A DNA stretch of 64,000 bases, taken from positions 10,794,001 to 10,858,000 of the forward strand of contig OX621263.1 in NCBI GenBank assembly GCA_951640165.1, in the 5' to 3' direction. The notes beneath the pieces were generated by a model that searched no databases, was not told the DNA's origin, and saw nothing but the letters and a program-made list of their open reading frames with translations. This stretch comes from Pseudoips prasinana. Taxonomy: Eukaryota; Arthropoda; Insecta; Lepidoptera; Nolidae. Each line of letters opens with the position of its first letter. The stretch's first letter is position 1. Position numbers and translations under genes: made by a program. This document shows positions 34,800 to 47,301 of this stretch, piece by piece.

Positions 34800-35032
34800 A
34801 CAGACAGGTGCCAAAGTATTTAAGATATTATGCGCTAATGTCTTGTCATAAATACTTAGTGACAAATAGTAGCAATACGAGATAAGATACGACTTAGAAG
34901 TAAATGGGATTAAGTAGTATTACAGTGTTTAACTTCGATTTTATTGTAATCTTTTTTTTTAAAGACAATGCCCTCATAAGAAACACTGTGTTGTTGGGGT
35001 TTTTAAAACATACAATTTACGGACTCATAGCT

Positions 35033-35245
35033 ATATGCACTCACCGGTCAGTTAGTGATCGAGGTTAATCAAGTGGGCTCGCGGTCAGTCCGTAGATGGG
35101 TGACCACCAAAGTGGTTTAATTTCTGAGCGTCTCCGTGCTTGGGCTGTCGGCCCCGGTTGTAGTCATTAGACAACAGTCGTTAAACCATGTCAGAGGCCT
35201 ACTCTTGAACAACTCTGACACTACGGTAACCACTGCCCATACTAA
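35033..35245 (+). mobile_element. 5S-rRNA-headed retroposon
   Basis: TCACCGGTCAGTTAGTGATC, CAGTCCGTAGATGGGTGACC. A deletion removes part of GTGCTTCGGAGGGCACG. Confidence 0.7.
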
Positions 35246-35354
35246 CTATAAGCTGATCATCATTATTTTATGTAAAGTTTTTTTTTTGTATTTTCTTCAT
35301 GTGTTACGCGTCGTACAGTAATAGTTACATAGGAGAATTAAGCAGTGTTCATGT

Positions 35355-35872
35355 TTAGTGTTCAAAATGACTAAAGTGACTGAATTAGACTGACTGTCAT
35401 TTACGGTCGAATTGGTCAAAAGTGGTCATTAACTGTCAAAAATGGTCATTTTCAGTCAATTTGATTTCAGTAATATTTTAGATATTTTAGTACCTTTTAA
35501 GTTTTTGTCGTTATAAAAGTCTACAACTTCTAAATTGAAACAAAAAAATGGTTTTTATGACTTATAGTATTATTAAATAGTGTTAATCATTTACATTTCT
35601 AATCATGCGTGCATTTAAGACAAAATGGTAACGTCGCATCGCCTCGCGCATCGAATTTGATGTCGTCTTGTCCTCTCATGATATAATAGATATAAAACGT
35701 TGCTTCATTTAAACTTGCATATAAATTGGGTACCTAAATAAATAAAAAAATGGGTGGTTGTCGAGAATAGACAATAATATTTGAGTCAAATTGACTGAAT
35801 TTGACAGTAAATGACCGGTCATTTAAGGTTTATGACAATAGTGACTATTCATATTCAGTCATTTTACATCTC
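35355..35872. repeat. TGAC/GTCA-dense inverted element
   Basis: Outer segments (AATGACTAAAGTGACTGAAT; AGTGACTATTCATATTCAGT) are in inverted orientation. GGTCATT/AATGACC half-sites recur about every 15-20 bases at 35360-35470 and 35780-35870, with ordinary AT-rich DNA between. A MITE is likely. Confidence 0.45.
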
Positions 35873-35975
35873 TATTCTTGTTACATCTTGTATAGAATGA
35901 GATGACTATGCACACTGCCGCCACACTAAAGGCTTGAAGTTATTCTATTAATGGAGAACCGCAAAAGTCACCCTG

Positions 35976-36062
35976 CTGTCATTAGATAACAGTTGTTAAG
36001 CCATGCAGACACCTACTGGTCGGTTTGAACAACGCTGATATCCCGGTAACCACATCCTATAC
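35976..36062 (+). mobile_element. 5S-headed retroposon, 3' fragment
   Basis: TCATTAGATAACAGTTGTTA through CGGTAACCACATCC. The head is absent. Confidence 0.6.
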
Positions 36063-36173
36063 GAAATATAAAAAATATTTAAAGAAATCATGTGATCTCT
36101 CATATGTATAAGACTTACATAGAAATTTTACATTTAGGAAATATACGAAAATATTTTCACAGACAGTTAGAAT

Positions 36174-36330
36174 GTTCTATTTTATTTCCAACTTTAAAAT
36201 ATTCGTTTTGACATAATGGATAGTATTTTCAAAATTGGAAATTTCTTAAATATTTCCAAGCTATGAAGGTTTAGGAATTTCCAATTTTGAAAATACAATT
36301 CGTTATTTAAAATTGGTAATAAAATAGATC
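36174..36330. mobile_element. AT-rich palindromic MITE
   Basis: TCTATTTTATTTCCAACTTT pairs with the right end around 36305-36329. The inner arms GTATTTTCAAAATTGGAAAT and ATTTCCAATTTTGAAAATAC are exact complements. Confidence 0.6.
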
Positions 36331-38699
36331 TACGAAATTACTACGAAAGAGTCATCTATTTCGTAGTACATTCGGCATAAATAGTATTAAAATGACAAAA
36401 ACAATTTGATTCTGCGATTTATTTAAAGGGTAACATAGAAATTGTCTATATCTTATTACTTCCATGATGAGTTTACTTCACGTAATGTTTTAAGTTAAGA
36501 CCTCTTTGCATGACAACCACGCATTAGCCCAGCACTGGGATACTCCACAGAACGTCGACTCACCACGTGGGCCCGAATCGATAGGTCGTTAGCTCCAAGA
36601 GCGAGCAAGACAGGATATAAGTGACGTCACATATCTCTATCCCTCTCCCACGCAAGGTCGGCGTCTTCCACTAAGGGTATTTACTTTTAATTTTCTTCAA
36701 ATATTTGAATTTGGAATAGTTTTCTTAATTCCCTTACTTAATGGTCGGCTTGGAGAATCATAGAGATCAACGTATTTTTTTATATAACTTTATAGTCACA
36801 GAGTATGTGGGAATGATTAATAGGGGCTAGACAGTGAGAGTAAACGTTAATGGGTTCATATACTTAAATGGATGCGTCTTTTAGGTTAATCTTTATGGGC
36901 TGTTTTTTTTGGTTTAGCTTAGAGCTTAGAACTTTTTACTTTCAGCCTACTTACTTGCTTATTACGTAAACATTGCCTTTAAAAATATTATAACTGGATG
37001 TTTACATTGTGTAAACAGTTTTGAATAATAGATTTATGATCATGATAATTTATTATAGATATATAATTTATATTATTAAATTAATTCAAATATTGTATTT
37101 CATTCTCTACTATTGAATGTACCCTCTATATATTCAACTTCTTTTTGTTCTGTGTTTAATATACAAAAAAGTAAGAATATTCTGCAAAACAAAACTGAGA
37201 ATATGTGTTTTTTTTATTTGGTCTAATTATCATTCAGAACAACCAATTCTGTTGGTCGCCACTAATTAAGTAACACCCCATATAGTTAAATTTTAAAGAA
37301 AATAATTAAATGGTTCATAATTCAGTTAAATAATACGCTGATATTATTAAATAACACACACACATAGAAGTCAGGCAAATTCAAAGTAGGTTATTGTGTT
37401 CCGTAGGCATACACTTATTTATTTATAACTAGCTGTGCCCCGCGGTTTTACCCGCGTTAAACTTTATAAATTATCCCAGCTCCTCCCCTGTATGTGATAG
37501 CGTGATAATATGTAGCCTATATGTTGACCCCACCACTTAGTAATATTCATGCAAAATTTGACGTAAATCCATGCAGTACTTTTTGAGTTTAGCCCGGACA
37601 TACATACAGACAAACAGACGCACAGACAAAAATTCTAAAAACTATATTTTCGGCTTCGACATTGATTGTAGATCACGCCCCAAGTCTCCTTTTAAAAAAA
37701 TATTCAATGTACAGTTTTGACTTTCCTACGATTTTATTATATGTATAGATAACACTGGCCAAAAAGTCAATACGATATTATATAATTAAAGTACCTTTGA
37801 GAAAGAAGTCATTTATATTTATTGAATTAATTATAATAATTATAGAATTTATTGATAAATAAATCTAAATATAAAAATACAGCAGTTTTAACGTCGAAAA
37901 ACTAGAAAATAAAATATTTATATTATGATATTTAAATTTGGAATAACAATTAAAAACAAAGACTCACTCACATTAAGTACATAAAGTTCGAAATTTGAAA
38001 GAAAATATAAGTTCTAATATTTACGAGGAAATTAATGAATACGAAATTGTCAGGTATTGCGGTTGTCAACACATTTTCCTGGGTCGTTAACCTTTACGCC
38101 AGTCGTGTATTGTTTTGTCAAACTTTATTCATTTAATTATAACACTGAATGAAATAATGGATCACAGTTCTTGTTTAACATGATCGGCAATTGTTTTGAA
38201 TTTAGAACAAAATCGTGATTTTTATGCTAATACCGTTTTCGTTCGAACTATGTTTCATAATAACATGTTTTAGAGAAACTGATAATTAATTTACATAGAG
38301 AATATATTTATGAGATGACGTGTAGGTTGTTGTAGGGACGTTGTAAATTAATAAAATCATTTAAATGCCTATGTATATCGGTAGGATATACGTTAGATAA
38401 TATTAGTATTTATTCATTATGAAAATACGTATATGTATAGCATAAATCCAGCATTTAAGGATTCGCAAAAGAATAAAAAATATCGCAATAGTTGGCGAAA
38501 AAATTCGCCAGGAAAGGCGGCGACGTAATATCGCTCAGTGATTCCACATTCAAAACTAGAGTTCAACAGCATTTCACCGAAATCTACTTTGTTTGGGTCC
38601 CGGGTCAATGAACCTCTGTGACGCCTGTGCGCCTGTGTGCGCGCGCCGCTGTATACGGACGGGTCTCCGACGTACGCACACATAGACATAACGCCTTGT
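36331..38699. other. Upstream flank of Hr3, no gene recognised
   Basis: Apart from the Helitron-like element at 37429-37749 the region is AT-rich and non-repetitive. Opposite-strand short ORFs near 38570-38768 look accidental. Confidence 0.5.
37429..37749 (-). mobile_element. Helitron-like element, second subfamily
   Basis: Read on the minus strand it starts TCTATACATATAATAAAATC after an A and ends with the hairpin GCGGGTAAAACCGC and CACAGCTAG before T. The 3' end is shared with the Lep1-like copies, but the 300-base body is different. A second copy lies at 11485-11812. Confidence 0.72.
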
Positions 38700-39958
38700 G
38701 ATCCGCCCGTACAGTGATGGGCAATTTTGTCTCTTAATTACACCGTAATTGCACAAATTTCCGTACATTTCAAACGCGATTTCGAAGGTAACACCCCGTT
38801 AATTAACGCATCTAAAGGAATTTTCCCTTAAAGATGAATATTGAAGGAGAATTTTCACATAGTAGACCGCGCCGCCGGGGCGACTGAACTATCGCTATGA
38901 GCTAAGTTGATTATTCGGTCGGAATGAAAAAATATATAATTTTTTCGTGAGCCTGGCCAAAGATTCGTCAATGCGTCAGTCACGTTCGGGCCGCTCTGGC
39001 GTCAACATCTCTGGACCTGCCAGTTGCCGTCGCGAAGCCGAGTTGTGCACAACCTATAGTACAAAATACAACGTACAAATTTTTCCATCAGTGAGGTGAA
39101 CGAGTATCGTTAATTCTTCAATTAAGTGATAGTGCCTTTAAGTGCAATAGTGACAACAAATATTTTCTTTTTGGAAAATGGAACGTAGTGGCGTTTAACA
39201 ATTTCTAAATTTGAAATTTAAATCTAGTGTTCGATGTAAATTCGGATAACGGATTTTAGATAATTGAGCAGTACCTGTTCGGTTACCTAAAATCTTTTAT
39301 ATTCTCAATTGAATTGGCATTTTTAAATTTTAATACAAAGTTCTTTAAAATTCAGATACATTCTTTTTTCTGCTTCGGTTTTCTCTTTACAGATTTTTGT
39401 GTTTCGCACGTTGATAGAGAGACACACCACTAGTAGAATAAGGGAACAAGTGAACAGATACAATAAAAAGAAATAGTGCCTTACATAGAATGTTTATTTA
39501 AGAGGAAAGGAAGCAAACAAAACATAATCACGGAGACAAAATGCCAAAAAAATTGTTGCTCTTCAAAAAGATAATACCTGAAATAAACTTCGCTAAAAGA
39601 AATCTCACATCGCCTCTCGGCCTGAACATATTTATCAGTTAAAACACAAAATCCTGGTGCTTAAAACTCAACAAAGTTGAAGAAACATTAAATTGGGAGT
39701 GCCATCGTTTTTCGAAGAAAATATCTAATGGTGTGATCAAAAACATAATTCAAAACAGTTGCCTTACCGACATAGTCGAAATTTAAAAAGAGAATAACAT
39801 TCAAAACACCAAATCGTACAGTGATACTAGTGCTAACCGCAATGCGAATTCGATTCGCGAACACACAAAATCATTGGCCGAAAATAACTTAAAAAACTTA
39901 AACTAAACAACAAGAAAAAACTAAAACGGAGAAGAAAACTTCAAAAATTGAGTTTGGA
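38700..39958 (+). promoter_or_regulatory. Hr3: Presumed Hr3 promoter and 5' leader
   Basis: Upstream of the Hr3 start the sequence is free of recognisable repeats. It includes a relatively GC-rich block (38860-39050) followed by an AT-rich leader with many AGTG-type words common in insect 5' leaders. An arthropod-type initiator TCAGT occurs at 39090-39094. No TATA box sits at the right distance and no clear DPE follows it. The leader would contain short upstream ORFs (39178-39198 and 39541-39642). The exact start site, and whether the leader contains an intron, cannot be decided here. Confidence 0.45.
39541..39642 (+). CDS. Upstream ORF in the presumed Hr3 leader, 33 codons
   Basis: ATG at 39541 opens a 33-codon frame (MPKKLLLFKKIIPEINFAKR...) that stops 316 bases before the Hr3 start. 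It is lysine-rich and resembles no family I know. If transcription starts near 39090 it would be a translated or translation-repressing upstream ORF. A 6-codon ORF lies at 39178-39198. This is inference only, because random AT-rich sequence gives such ORFs often. Confidence 0.3.
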   Translation: MPKKLLLFKKIIPEINFAKRNLTSPLGLNIFIS

Positions 39959-40265
39959 ATGATGAACAGCAGTCAATTCCACGATTTGTTCGGATCCCAG
40001 TGGCCTCCAGATCAACACGGAGGGCATTCGTCAGCGCCTACCATGCTGCACAACTCACAGGGTCTACCTCAACGTATGCAATTGAAAACGGAACCCCTCA
40101 CGGACGTGCCTCAGGGCATGCACAACCAAATGGGACATGGCATGGATATCACGTCAGGATCGGTGGCTGACAGCACCTCGCCCCCACCCGGGAGTAGCGA
40201 TGGAATGTTCGGCTCTTCAATATCGGGAATGTTTATGGATAAAAAAGCCGCCAATTCTATCAGAG
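39959..40265 (+). CDS. Hr3: Hr3 coding exon 1: N-terminal A/B region of nuclear receptor HR3
   Basis: This exon encodes 102 residues plus the first base of codon 103. It opens with a tandem ATG ([17 protein letters not shown]), followed by a His/Gln/Pro/Ser/Met-rich low-complexity stretch and a Lys-Ala-Ala-Asn-Ser-Ile-Arg end that leads into the DNA-binding domain. Residues 42-45 (LKTE) fit the psi-K-x-E sumoylation pattern. The exon ends AGA-G followed by the donor GTATTT at 40266 (phase 1), and this joins in frame to the acceptor at 53654. HR3 is the insect ROR-type orphan receptor. It is induced by the ecdysone receptor, acts in the nucleus, helps switch off early ecdysone genes and activates FTZ-F1 around moults. 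The identification rests on the in-frame splice to a diagnostic HR3 zinc-finger region and on similarity, from memory, to moth HR3 N-termini. The start choice is supported by the absence of any longer in-frame ORF. A second isoform with another first exon is possible. Confidence 0.9.
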
Positions 40266-43200
40266 GTATTTATATTAATATTTTTTTTTATTTTATAAGC
40301 ACATTTTAAGGACCATAACTTCCGCATTCCATATACTAAGAAGCAAAAGTTGCGAACACGGATGATTATTTCATATCCAATTTTTTTTTATTGACCATTT
40401 GTTATCAAAGCTACAACAATAAAAACAAATACTAAAATAGCAAAATATATAAACTTTTTGGTCTCAATTGGGTAAAGGTTTTGAGAAAATCTGGGGACGA
40501 AATTTTCACTGGTCGCTCTTGGGAGTATACAGGGGTGAAGTGCAACTGCTTTGACCAAATAAGGGTAACATTCTTAGAGGCAACTTTTTGGAAAATAAGG
40601 CAAGATTTCAATTTTCCTTCTTTTACTACTAAATATTTACTAAATATGGGTGAGATTATCACATATGGCTTCATTAGAATAGGATATTTATTATTTTAAC
40701 ATATCATAATCAGTAAGATTTTTTATTTCATTGCGCCAAATCTTATAAATAGTAATCTTGTATTATTGTGGACAGCTGTCATTAAGGTATAGGTACTTAT
40801 TTGACGTAACTTCATATAATGTTGCATATAATATTAAGTTGGTCTCTAAATCACGATATGGTGAACAAATATTAGTTTAAATTCAATTAGGTTTGTTTGT
40901 TACATTGCTTATATCAGTAGGTAACCAATATGTAGGTGCAAAGTGCATATATCTAGAGTAGTAACTTGGCGACCGATCTCTGCCCGGGTTGTCTATGAAA
41001 AATTAAGGAGGTCTTTTTTTTTTAACTGCTACGATAGCATACCTTTTTGGTATTTTCATTTATGCGTCTTTTTGGTGTTCCATTGAAAAAAAAAGAAGTA
41101 CGCTATTCGCTAAAAGAAGCAAAAATTTAAACAGTTACTGTAAAAACTTTGACTTTTACTTCAACAATCGATAACCGATTAGATCAAAATTATTATAGAA
41201 CTATTCTGAAAACATTTCCAATCATATTAAAACTCATTCTTCTTATCAGTTCACATACAAGGTAGAGATGGCATAACATACATACAAAAAAGAAATAAAG
41301 GTCGAATTGATAGTAAGTAGTTTAAAAATTAATACTTTAACGGTTAAAATAGGTAAAAATATTAATAGAAATGGCCAGCGAAGTATTCAAAAATTTAATT
41401 CCCATGTCCTTCTTCTACTAAGCGTGTCGACGGCCATCGACACGGCCAACTAATGACATTACGTGGCCACACTGATTGCCCTGCTTGTGGCACTCTTAAG
41501 ATCCTGCCATGAACATGTGGCAGGGCAGGCTGGGCACGATATTAGGTGGGCCATGGATTGGACCGATGCTCCACAAATACAGTCCATTTTGGGGTTGCTC
41601 GACAGTCCCCACCTAGACATGTTTTCTTTTCTATTCTAATATCATAAGTACCGTAGTCCGAATTTTGCTGTCATTTTGTAAGTACTAATGCATAATTATT
41701 GGAGTGCGTCACATGCCCTCAAAAATTGCTTATTTACAAAATCGACGTCTTTATCTATTGCCCCAAATTGCATTTAAATGTTTGTGTCCTAAATTTTAAA
41801 TCGCCATAATGAGTAGTTAGGGTTTTTCTTTGTTTCGTATTTGTGTTAATTGTATTGTAAATCTGGGCTATGTCCACTAATGACGTTTGGAACAAGGTAC
41901 ACGCAAAATTAAATATGGACGCAAAATTAAAGTGTTATATGATTTTTTTTTATAATCCAAGGCCAGCATTTTTAAATTTTAGGCTCTGTAATCGTAATAT
42001 AAACATTTGCATTATATATTGCACTATTTATTTTATCTTGTGAATAAAAATACATCTAGGTAACATTGGTAATTAATAAATATTAACTCAAACTAGTTTG
42101 ATAATGCTATAGTTAAATTTTAAGAGCAGCGTACTTTTTATAAAAACCCGATGTACAACAATTCGAATCAAAATAATGCATCAATACGCCCAATAAATAA
42201 AATTAATGAATTAATGCAGTAGGTAACCTGCAACGATCAAATAAAAAAAGCATACAATTACTAGTCAAGTCAAAGTGCAGTCAAGTGTCATTCACCCCGG
42301 TCGAAAACTGACACGTGGATGGCATGCCAGTTGTATAACGACGTAAGTGAAGGCTGTATGTGGCTGTAAGCACGTTGTCTTTGCGCAATCAATGGCCTGT
42401 ATTTCTTAATTTTAAAAAAATAAGCAACTTTCAATATGTAATAACTTATTCGAGTCGAGATTGATTATTCATAAAAAGAATATGTATTAATTTCTGTTAT
42501 ATTTTAAAACATGCAAGATATTGTTAGATATCTTAAAATAAAATATTATCTTTTCGATTAAATATACCGTGAAATAATTGTTATAGAATTTAAATGACGT
42601 ATTTTTTAAAATGTATTCCGGAGCATAAACAAACATTGTAATACTAATATCTAACATTTTTAACTCATAAAAAGAATTGTCCAAAATCAAGTGCCATTTC
42701 AATTCATTCTAATCTCAAAACATGAAACTCATTACAGTCGGGATGGCGTAATAGAACAATTTCGGGGTTGACATCCGTTGAATTGGACTCGGTGCGGGTT
42801 CAAGGTCGTGCCTGTTAATTTGACGATGCGTTCACCTTAGAATCTTGGTGGAATCTAGATTCATCCTTAGACTTCAGTTTAGGATATATCGCCATAAACA
42901 ACGTTCTCGTACATTCAAAAAGACTGCCTAAAAAAACAATAACACTAAAAAATGTGTAAGTAATCTGTAATATATTTTCGAATGTGTTTGAAATTCGAAC
43001 GTTTACTCGTAGTATATTTTTGTTTATAATGTTGGGCTATTTTCAATAGATTCAAAACGAATTAGTGAATAGTTCGATAATCATTATTTATTTCTCGGTA
43101 ATGTCAAATTATTCCATTATAGCTTCCATATCGTATGATACAGGATTTGTAGGATTAGTATAATATTTTAATTGCACTGTGATCTAGTAACCGAATTTCA

Positions 43201-43474
43201 GACACGTTTTTATATCTGAATCTGACTACTATCGTAATGTATCGTTGTATCGAATCATTTGAACCGTTTCCAAACATTCAATAATATGTATTTATATACT
43301 AATATTACGCATTTAATAGTGTAGTATGTAAAGGTTTATATTTAAAATTCTCGTAAAGGTATTTTAAGTAGCTGAAACGTTAAGTATTTCCACTCAGAGG
43401 CCGATAAATAGGCTAAAAACAAGAACCGTGAAAAAGAAATTGTCAAAACTTTCAAAAATAGAACACACTCGTGA

Positions 43475-43495
43475 TGTCGTCGACCCGTGACGTCA
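43475..43495 (+). promoter_or_regulatory. GACCCGTGACGTCA box
   Basis: TGTCGTCGACCCGTGACGTC continues the shared word into a full CRE-like TGACGTCA (43488-43495). The left half-site is degenerate. It sits next to another TGACG at 43498-43502. Confidence 0.38.
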
Positions 43496-44110
43496 GATGA
43501 CGTATGCTGTCACTTTTATTTTAGGGCGCGCGCAAGTGAACAGTTTCGTTAACAGGTTAAATGTTTGAAGTTTTTAGCTTAATTGCGTAGGAATTCCGTG
43601 GGAAGCGTTGAATTTTCAGACTTTTGGAACAATGGCAATGGAATTGTTTAATTCCAGGACTTAAGCACTTTTAGGTATTTGGTTTTTCGTCTTTATTAGA
43701 TTTTGTAATTTGATTGCATGATGATTTTTTGTCTTTTGAGTTTAATAAATACATATTCTTTAAAACTTACGTTTACCAATAATATATTGAAACGAATGAA
43801 TAGGGGTTATCTTTATCTGTTATTAGTTGAATTTCAAAAGAGTCTGAGTCACAATATGAAATGATATAAAAAAAAGTAGCTGCTTCTTTCGTTCTCTATA
43901 GTTATCTAAATAAAGACCCAATACAAACAATGCGTGCATTTAATCATTTCTTATTAAACAAGACTTATTACAACACAGTGATAAGTCGTTCATATTGTGA
44001 TATTCCATACAAATTATTACATTTTTATAAGAATGTTGTGTGTAAACATTATATTTCTTGTACATTCAAGAAGAACGAACGAAGATACTCAATAGCTTTT
44101 ATATATTATG

Positions 44111-44156
44111 TATACAAGTTATTGGCTTTCTTCGTAAATAGCCAATAACTTGTATA
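44111..44156. repeat. Inverted repeat in Hr3 intron 1
   Basis: TATACAAGTTATTGGCT (44111-44127) and AGCCAATAACTTGTATA (44140-44156) are exact complements around a 12-base centre. Looser pairing extends outward. Confidence 0.85.
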
Positions 44157-44500
44157 TAATATAATGCCAGCTTTTGAAGTTCAAAATTAAGCTCAGATCT
44201 GATGTGAGTTTTGTCTCTAAATATGTAGTAACTTTATTTGTTAATTATTAGTTATTAGGTTCCTTTTAAGTTTAAACACCAGTGTTACCACGCTGTTCAC
44301 TTAACAAACAAGTAAATAGGGAAAACCTTCACACAAAATTAAAATAAGATTACAGTCAATAAGTTAATTACGCAAGGATAATTTAAATTGAGGCTTAAAA
44401 TATATTTTTAGTGACAGCTGCAATCAAAAATACAAAAAAAAATGCCAATAAAGACGATACAAGCGTTGCCTTTGCAACCCCTGTGTATATTAAAACTATA

Positions 44501-44631
44501 TAATAGACGGACACAAACCACATTCAAACACAGAACAACAACTTAAGGGACACACAAATAGTTGTTCTGTGCGGGTATTGAACCCGGGACATGAAGTGTC
44601 GAGGCGACTGTCCTAACCGCTGCGCGTACGT
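44501..44631 (-). mobile_element. SINE family C
   Basis: TAGACGGACACAAACCACAT through GGTATTGAACCCGGGACATG to CGCTGCGCGTACG. It lies in Hr3 intron 1, 200 bases before the IR-1 site. Confidence 0.78.
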
Positions 44632-44832
44632 AGCAAATAATAATAATTAATAAAATTATTGATAAAGCAATGAGGAAAAATATAAAGAGTATTGACTTCT
44701 TTCCAACAGATTATAAAATATATGCTCTTAGATTTCATAATAAAATGCAAACAGTTTTCCGAGTATATTACAAAAATGATTCATTTCATTACTTAAATAT
44801 TAATTACTCATCGTTTCTTTCAAATGCCAATA

Positions 44833-44851
44833 AGGTCAATGACCCGTGACG
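44833..44851 (+). promoter_or_regulatory. Candidate ecdysone response element (IR-1) joined to CCGTGACG
   Basis: AGGTCAATGACCC is a full inverted repeat of nuclear-receptor half-sites with one spacer base. It fits the EcR/USP consensus PuGGTCA-N-TGACCPy at every position. It is followed at once by GTGACG, making the shared word GACCCGTGACG. It lies 4.6 kb into Hr3 intron 1, and Hr3 is a known EcR target. Confidence 0.55.
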
Positions 44852-45383
44852 CGCGAACTGTGGACTTGTCATATTTTCATATTGTGACAGTTTTCCGCCA
44901 ACCAACCTCTTTGTTCCATATTTGAATTGAATTTTGAATTATGTCCTTTTGAGTTATGCCCTTATGTTTAAAAAAAAAGTGAAACAACGTAATTAAATAT
45001 TTATTATGACAGTCGGGTTATTTTCTATACGAGTAGGTATACTTAATTTGCCATATAAAATATATTTTTTTAAATCGGACGAGTATATTTTAAATTTATT
45101 TCAAGTATAAGTATAACTCTCGTAATGATGTAATGTAATGTAATCTACCCAACAGAATATTTCAAAACACACCAAAGTCCAAAATAAATTAATCACTCAT
45201 GGTAAACAAAACCATTATCAATGATCTGTTAGTCCAAATGATTACAACTACGCGGGGGACCAAAATATATTTGTTGTAACGGTCTAAATTAAACCATTCT
45301 ACAGTGATCTATCGACCCAAAACATTTTTTTTAAACTAAAGGTCAACGTAAAATGGTTTCTCCTAAAAGCACGCGGTATTTCG

Positions 45384-45402
45384 AGGTCATTGCCCCGTGA
45401 TG
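45384..45402 (+). promoter_or_regulatory. Candidate IR-1 site, second copy
   Basis: AGGTCATTGCCCC followed by GTGATG. The first half-site is perfect. The second has C for A at its third base, a change tolerated in some known ecdysone elements. The layout is the same as at 44833: half-site, one base, half-site, then the GTGAYG tail. Confidence 0.42.
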
Positions 45403-47025
45403 TCACTTGTGTTACTCAGAGTATCCGTGTTACTGTAACACAGACGTCCACGTTACGTATATGATTTTGCGATACAATATCTATGCGGTTTGCGTTTGAC
45501 CGATATTCGGTCATTGCCTTGACTTGATAAAAATGTGTTCCATTTTTGAACGACTTGGAAAATATTGTTGTTATCTGACGTAATCCAAACAAATATAATG
45601 CCTTTTTATTTCCTTATTATTAGGACATGTTTTTTTAATATTTCTTTTATTTGAAGACATGGCCCTGTACAAAGTTTTGTACCAATCACTTACAGGAAAA
45701 TATAATTATATATTGCATGTATATGCGAAAATTGAAACAATACAGAGGTCAATTACCTATACGAGCATATTGTTGAAGGATAATACCATATTAATTATAA
45801 AATTCTTACCAATGTACTTTCTTTGTTTATTGTTGTTAATCGTTAATTTTATTAATTCTTTAATTTGAACTAATAAACCAATTAAAATCATTATCCATAT
45901 ATGTATATATCTCTCTCTTTTCCCGGCAATGTGTACCATAGTGAGATGTGTATCTTTATCCTCTACCTCGCTCTATCTTTGACGTTGTCTTTGGGATACT
46001 GCACTCTTCCACTTCCCTTAGCAAAATCATTATATATAATATATTATTATTTCTTTTTTCTTAGTTTACTTTTAAAATTATCTACAAAATTGGCATAACA
46101 ATGGAAAACCTACAATTAAATGTACTTACAAATATAAAAGAATTTTCTTCTCTGTGACTCACACATAACATTAATAACGCATTCGTAAGTTAATGAACTT
46201 GCATATTATACAACAATAATATTCCACTCGATTAATAACGATATAAATCCTTTGCTTAACAAAAGAAAAAAGAGACTTTATTTTTAAAACCATTGCCTAA
46301 TTGACAATAGCAGTCGTTTAAAAAGTTGTGCAACAAGAATTTGATTACAATACATTAATGAAACAATAGATTGTGAGTTCATTGACATTACAGCTGATCT
46401 GAAGCCAAAACTACAAGTTTATTTATTGATATTGAATGTCTGTTTGTTTAATTTTATTGCTATTTCTGTCTTATTTTATTATTTAACAACTAATAAGAAC
46501 ACTTTTAAATTCCAATGACCTTTGCCGCTACTGTTTTTTTCTGAAGTATTTTTTATAGTTTCTAATAACGTGTTCTAATATCAAAATTGAAAACATAAGG
46601 AAATTATTTTGACGCGGGATTTCTATAACATACCTACATACATTTTTTTGATTATTACTTTGTACACCTTCATTTTTATGATATTTTAGATTGATCAGGA
46701 CTTTATTTTGAGATAAAACTCAGATAGCAAAGACGAGCTTAACTTTAACCATGTAGAAGTGTGTGACTATCAGAAGTATGTATCTCCTCTAGTTGGAACT
46801 TAAGCTCGACTTTGGAACTGTATTTCATATCTTGATACGGACCTAAGTCAAGCATTAATGCAAATTGGTCAGTTTTATTGCTTGATATAAGATAAGCTTG
46901 GAATTTCAATATAAATACAATATATTATATTTTCACATTGTGAAAATTAGGTGAGCGCAGTAAAAATCCTATATCCTACAATTTGTGGGCACTATAAATA
47001 CTATACTTACTACATACATACACGT

Positions 47026-47290
47026 CAACGGGTACGGTTGACGTGGTTGACAAATGCTTGTTTTTCACCCCGGAGGTCGTGGGTTCGATTCTCACCCAGG
47101 ACAGATATTTGTGTGCATGAACATGCCAGTTTGTCCCTGAGTCTGGGTGTAATTATCTATATAAGTATGTATTTACAAAAGAAATGTAGTATATGTAATA
47201 TATCAATTATCAAGTTTCCGTAGTACAAGCTCTGCTTAGTTTGGGATCAGATGGCCGAGTGTGAATAATGTCTCAGGATATTATTATATT
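47026..47290 (+). mobile_element. SINE family B, full length
   Basis: GGTTGACGTGGTTGACAAAT head, B box GGGTTCGATTCTC, intact body, TATTATATT end. A 5S-type element follows only 12 bases later. Confidence 0.85.
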
Positions 47291-47301
47291 TTTATTAGTA
47301 T

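Noticed and set aside
41455..41640. Possible LINE C-terminal zinc-knuckle scrap (TDCPACGT reading)
   Set aside because: Frames are broken within 30 codons and no second copy is present in the window, so I could not support it.
42803..42816. TTCAAGGTCG as an FTZ-F1 binding site
   Set aside because: It fits the nine-base consensus, but matches of that length are expected by chance in a window this size and nothing nearby supports it.
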